NCBI GenBank assembly: GCA_946222435.1 | Contig: CAMIOJ010000111.1 | Span: 1 to 7,093, forward strand | From: an uncultured Micrococcus sp. | GTDB lineage: Bacteria > Actinomycetota > Actinomycetes > Actinomycetales > Micrococcaceae | Reading direction: 5' to 3' | Length of the DNA: 7,093 bases | Part shown: positions 5,962-7,093 of the stretch, in pieces | How the letters are laid out: each line of letters opens with the position of its first letter | How positions within the stretch are numbered: the stretch's first letter is position 1 | Position numbers and translations under genes: made by a program | Notes under the pieces: generated by a model | The model's database searches: none | What the model saw: only the letters and a program-made list of their open reading frames with translations | Told to the model about the DNA's origin: nothing

Positions 5962-6017
5962 CGCCGCCCGCACTCTGCGACCGGCCGGGACCGCCGCCGA
6001 GAACCGGACGGCGACCC

Positions 6018-6950
6018 TCAGTACAGCACCGTGGCGAACGTCCCGACCTGCTCGAAGCCCACCCGCGCATAGGCGCGCATGGCCGGCTCGTTGTACGCGT
6101 TGACGTAGAGGCTCACCGCGTCGGCCGTCCTCGCGGCGTACTCCACCACGGCGGCCATCGCCGGTGCGGACAGTCCCTCGCCGCGGCGGTCCGGCCGCAC
6201 CCACACGCCCTGGACCTGCACGCAGTCCAGGCTGAGCACGCCGAGGTCCGCCTTGAAGGCGGGCAGCGCCCCGGGCTCCTCCCCCGGCTCGATCAGGACG
6301 CGGCCGGTCTGGATGAGCCGGTGGATGCGGTCCCGGTACGCGGCGGCGCCCTGCCGCAGCGGGGAGAAGCCGAGCTCCTCCTCGAACATCGCCGCGGAGG
6401 CCGGCAGGACCGTGTCCAGGTCCGCGGGCCGGGCCTGCCGCAGCGTCGGGCTCGCCCGGACAGAGCCGTCGCCCCGCGCCACCATCAACGGCTGGTCCGG
6501 GCGCACGGAGCGCGGCCGGTGGCCACGGGCGCCGAGCATCGCCTCGATGCCCAGCACCTGGTCCGCCGGGCCGTAGAGGGAGCCGAAGCGACGCCGCAGC
6601 GCGGCGGCGGCCCTGCCCAGGGTGAGGGCGTGGCGGGCGGCGCCCGGGATCGCCAGGGGCACCACGTTCGACCCGACCCAGGCGACGGCGCGCAGCGGGG
6701 CCTCCGGGCCGTCGTCGGGGTCCACGACGCCGAGGAAGCAGGTGCCGGCGGTGCCGCCCCGCGGGCCGGTGCGCCGCCCGGCCTGCAGCAGGGAGGCCAC
6801 AAAGACGTTCGCCACCGGGTCCGCGTCGGCCAGCGCCGCCACCCTGGGGGTGTCGGCGTCGGTCAGCAGGCGGGCCGCGCCGTCCGTGGCGGCCCGGACG
6901 TCCAGGTCAGTGGACGCTGACCACCGGGGCGCCGGCTGCAGCGTCGTCAC
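6018..6950 (-). CDS. GNAT-family acetyltransferase, two-domain (DUF4081-like plus GNAT)
   Basis: A 310-residue protein with a C-terminal GNAT fold at about 170-310. The acetyl-CoA pyrophosphate loop is [12 protein letters not shown] at 249-260, fitting R/QxxGxG/A, followed by the typical late motif [20 protein letters not shown] at 280-299. Residues about 30-165 match my recollection of the DUF4081 domain, which occurs with GNAT in actinobacterial proteins encoded beside ispG (the mycobacterial gene after gcpE is one). The substrate is unknown. The GTG at 6950-6948 is chosen because AGGAGG lies 6 nt upstream; this makes it overlap the 3' end of ispG by 44 nt and implies translational coupling. 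The frame stays open further upstream only as a shadow of ispG. It is separated from proS by 185 nt. Confidence 0.92.
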   Translation of the reverse strand: MTTLQPAPRWSASTDLDVRAATDGAARLLTDADTPRVAALADADPVANVFVASLLQAGRRTGPRGGTAGTCFLGVVDPDDGPEAPLRAVAWVGSNVVPLAIPGAARHALTLGRAAAALRRRFGSLYGPADQVLGIEAMLGARGHRPRSVRPDQPLMVARGDGSVRASPTLRQARPADLDTVLPASAAMFEEELGFSPLRQGAAAYRDRIHRLIQTGRVLIEPGEEPGALPAFKADLGVLSLDCVQVQGVWVRPDRRGEGLSAPAMAAVVEYAARTADAVSLYVNAYNEPAMRAYARVGFEQVGTFATVLY

Positions 6951-7093
6951 CGCCGTCCTCCTCGAGGCCCATCTCCGCGGCGATGCGGCGGGCCTCCTCG
7001 ATGAGGGTCTCCACGATCTGGTCCTCCTGCACGGTGCGGATGACCTCGCCCTTGACGAAGATCTGGCCCTTGCCGTTGCCGGAGGCCACACCG
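6907..7093 (-). CDS. ispG: 4-hydroxy-3-methylbut-2-enyl diphosphate synthase, C-terminal end
   Basis: IspG (GcpE) is the iron-sulfur enzyme of the MEP isoprenoid pathway that converts the cyclic diphosphate MEcPP to HMBPP. Only the last 61 full codons are present; the gene enters from beyond 7093, whose base is the third position of a codon. The conserved terminal segment [17 protein letters not shown] is followed by [15 protein letters not shown], as in actinobacterial IspG, and then an acidic/Ala-rich tail of about 20 residues ([18 protein letters not shown]). The catalytic TIM barrel and the cluster cysteines lie outside the window. Its 3' end carries the ribosome binding site and start of the downstream acetyltransferase gene. 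Confidence 0.93.
   Translation of the reverse strand, partial: GVASGNGKGQIFVKGEVIRTVQEDQIVETLIEEARRIAAEMGLEEDGGDDAAAGAPVVSVH

Noticed and set aside
5833..6017. T-box or other riboswitch ahead of proS
   Set aside because: No specifier loop, T-box sequence or antiterminator pair could be found, and the leader from the presumed start is only about 60 nt.
2701..6072. Very long plus-strand open frame (over 1,100 codons) opposite proS, TSUP and rimP
   Set aside because: Its composition is His/Gly/Arg-rich with no recognisable domain, and it lies antisense to clearly conserved genes. High GC with G/C third positions keeps antisense frames open.

Overview
This is a compact stretch of core chromosome from a high-GC Gram-positive bacterium (Actinomycetota). 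The gene order, the G/C-rich third codon positions, the frequent GTG starts and the long Pro/Lys/Gly-rich N-terminus of IF-2 suggest Micrococcales, and Micrococcus or a close relative is my best guess. That guess comes from protein resemblance and was not searched. Every real gene lies on the minus strand, so transcription runs from high to low coordinates. No mobile element, tRNA, rRNA or CRISPR array is visible.

In the order of transcription the window holds: the 3' end of ispG (isoprenoid MEP pathway); a two-domain GNAT-family acetyltransferase that overlaps ispG; a roughly 185-nt gap with a strong inverted repeat and a likely proS promoter; proS (prolyl-tRNA synthetase); a TauE/SafE (TSUP) membrane protein only 6 nt behind proS; a roughly 190-nt gap; rimP (30S maturation) abutting nusA (transcription elongation factor); a roughly 200-nt gap with a perfect 14-bp hairpin, a candidate promoter and a 16-bp palindrome; ylxR; a 193-nt gap with a chain of tiny overlapping ORFs; and the first 248 codons of infB (IF-2), which runs off the window. 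rimP-nusA-ylxR-infB is the classic bacterial transcription/translation cluster. ispG followed by a GNAT gene and then proS further along resembles, from memory, the mycobacterial arrangement.

The proteins are ordinary. The unusual material lies between the genes. The ylxR stop codon is joined through a TGATG overlap to a 4-codon ORF, which is joined by successive ATGA overlaps to two 5-codon ORFs and then to a 32-codon ORF ending 56 nt before the infB start. This looks like a termination-reinitiation relay, or a repeat-built RNA element, just upstream of the gene for the initiation factor that would act in it. The infB leader also holds an anti-Shine-Dalgarno segment that can pair with either a decoy purine tract or the true ribosome binding site. 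The nusA-ylxR gap appears to carry a terminator or attenuator followed by a new promoter, and the proS leader has a palindrome centred on a TAGGAT -10 box and a hairpin that buries the ribosome binding site. These regulatory readings are inferences from sequence alone. No stretch longer than 300 bases lacks a gene.
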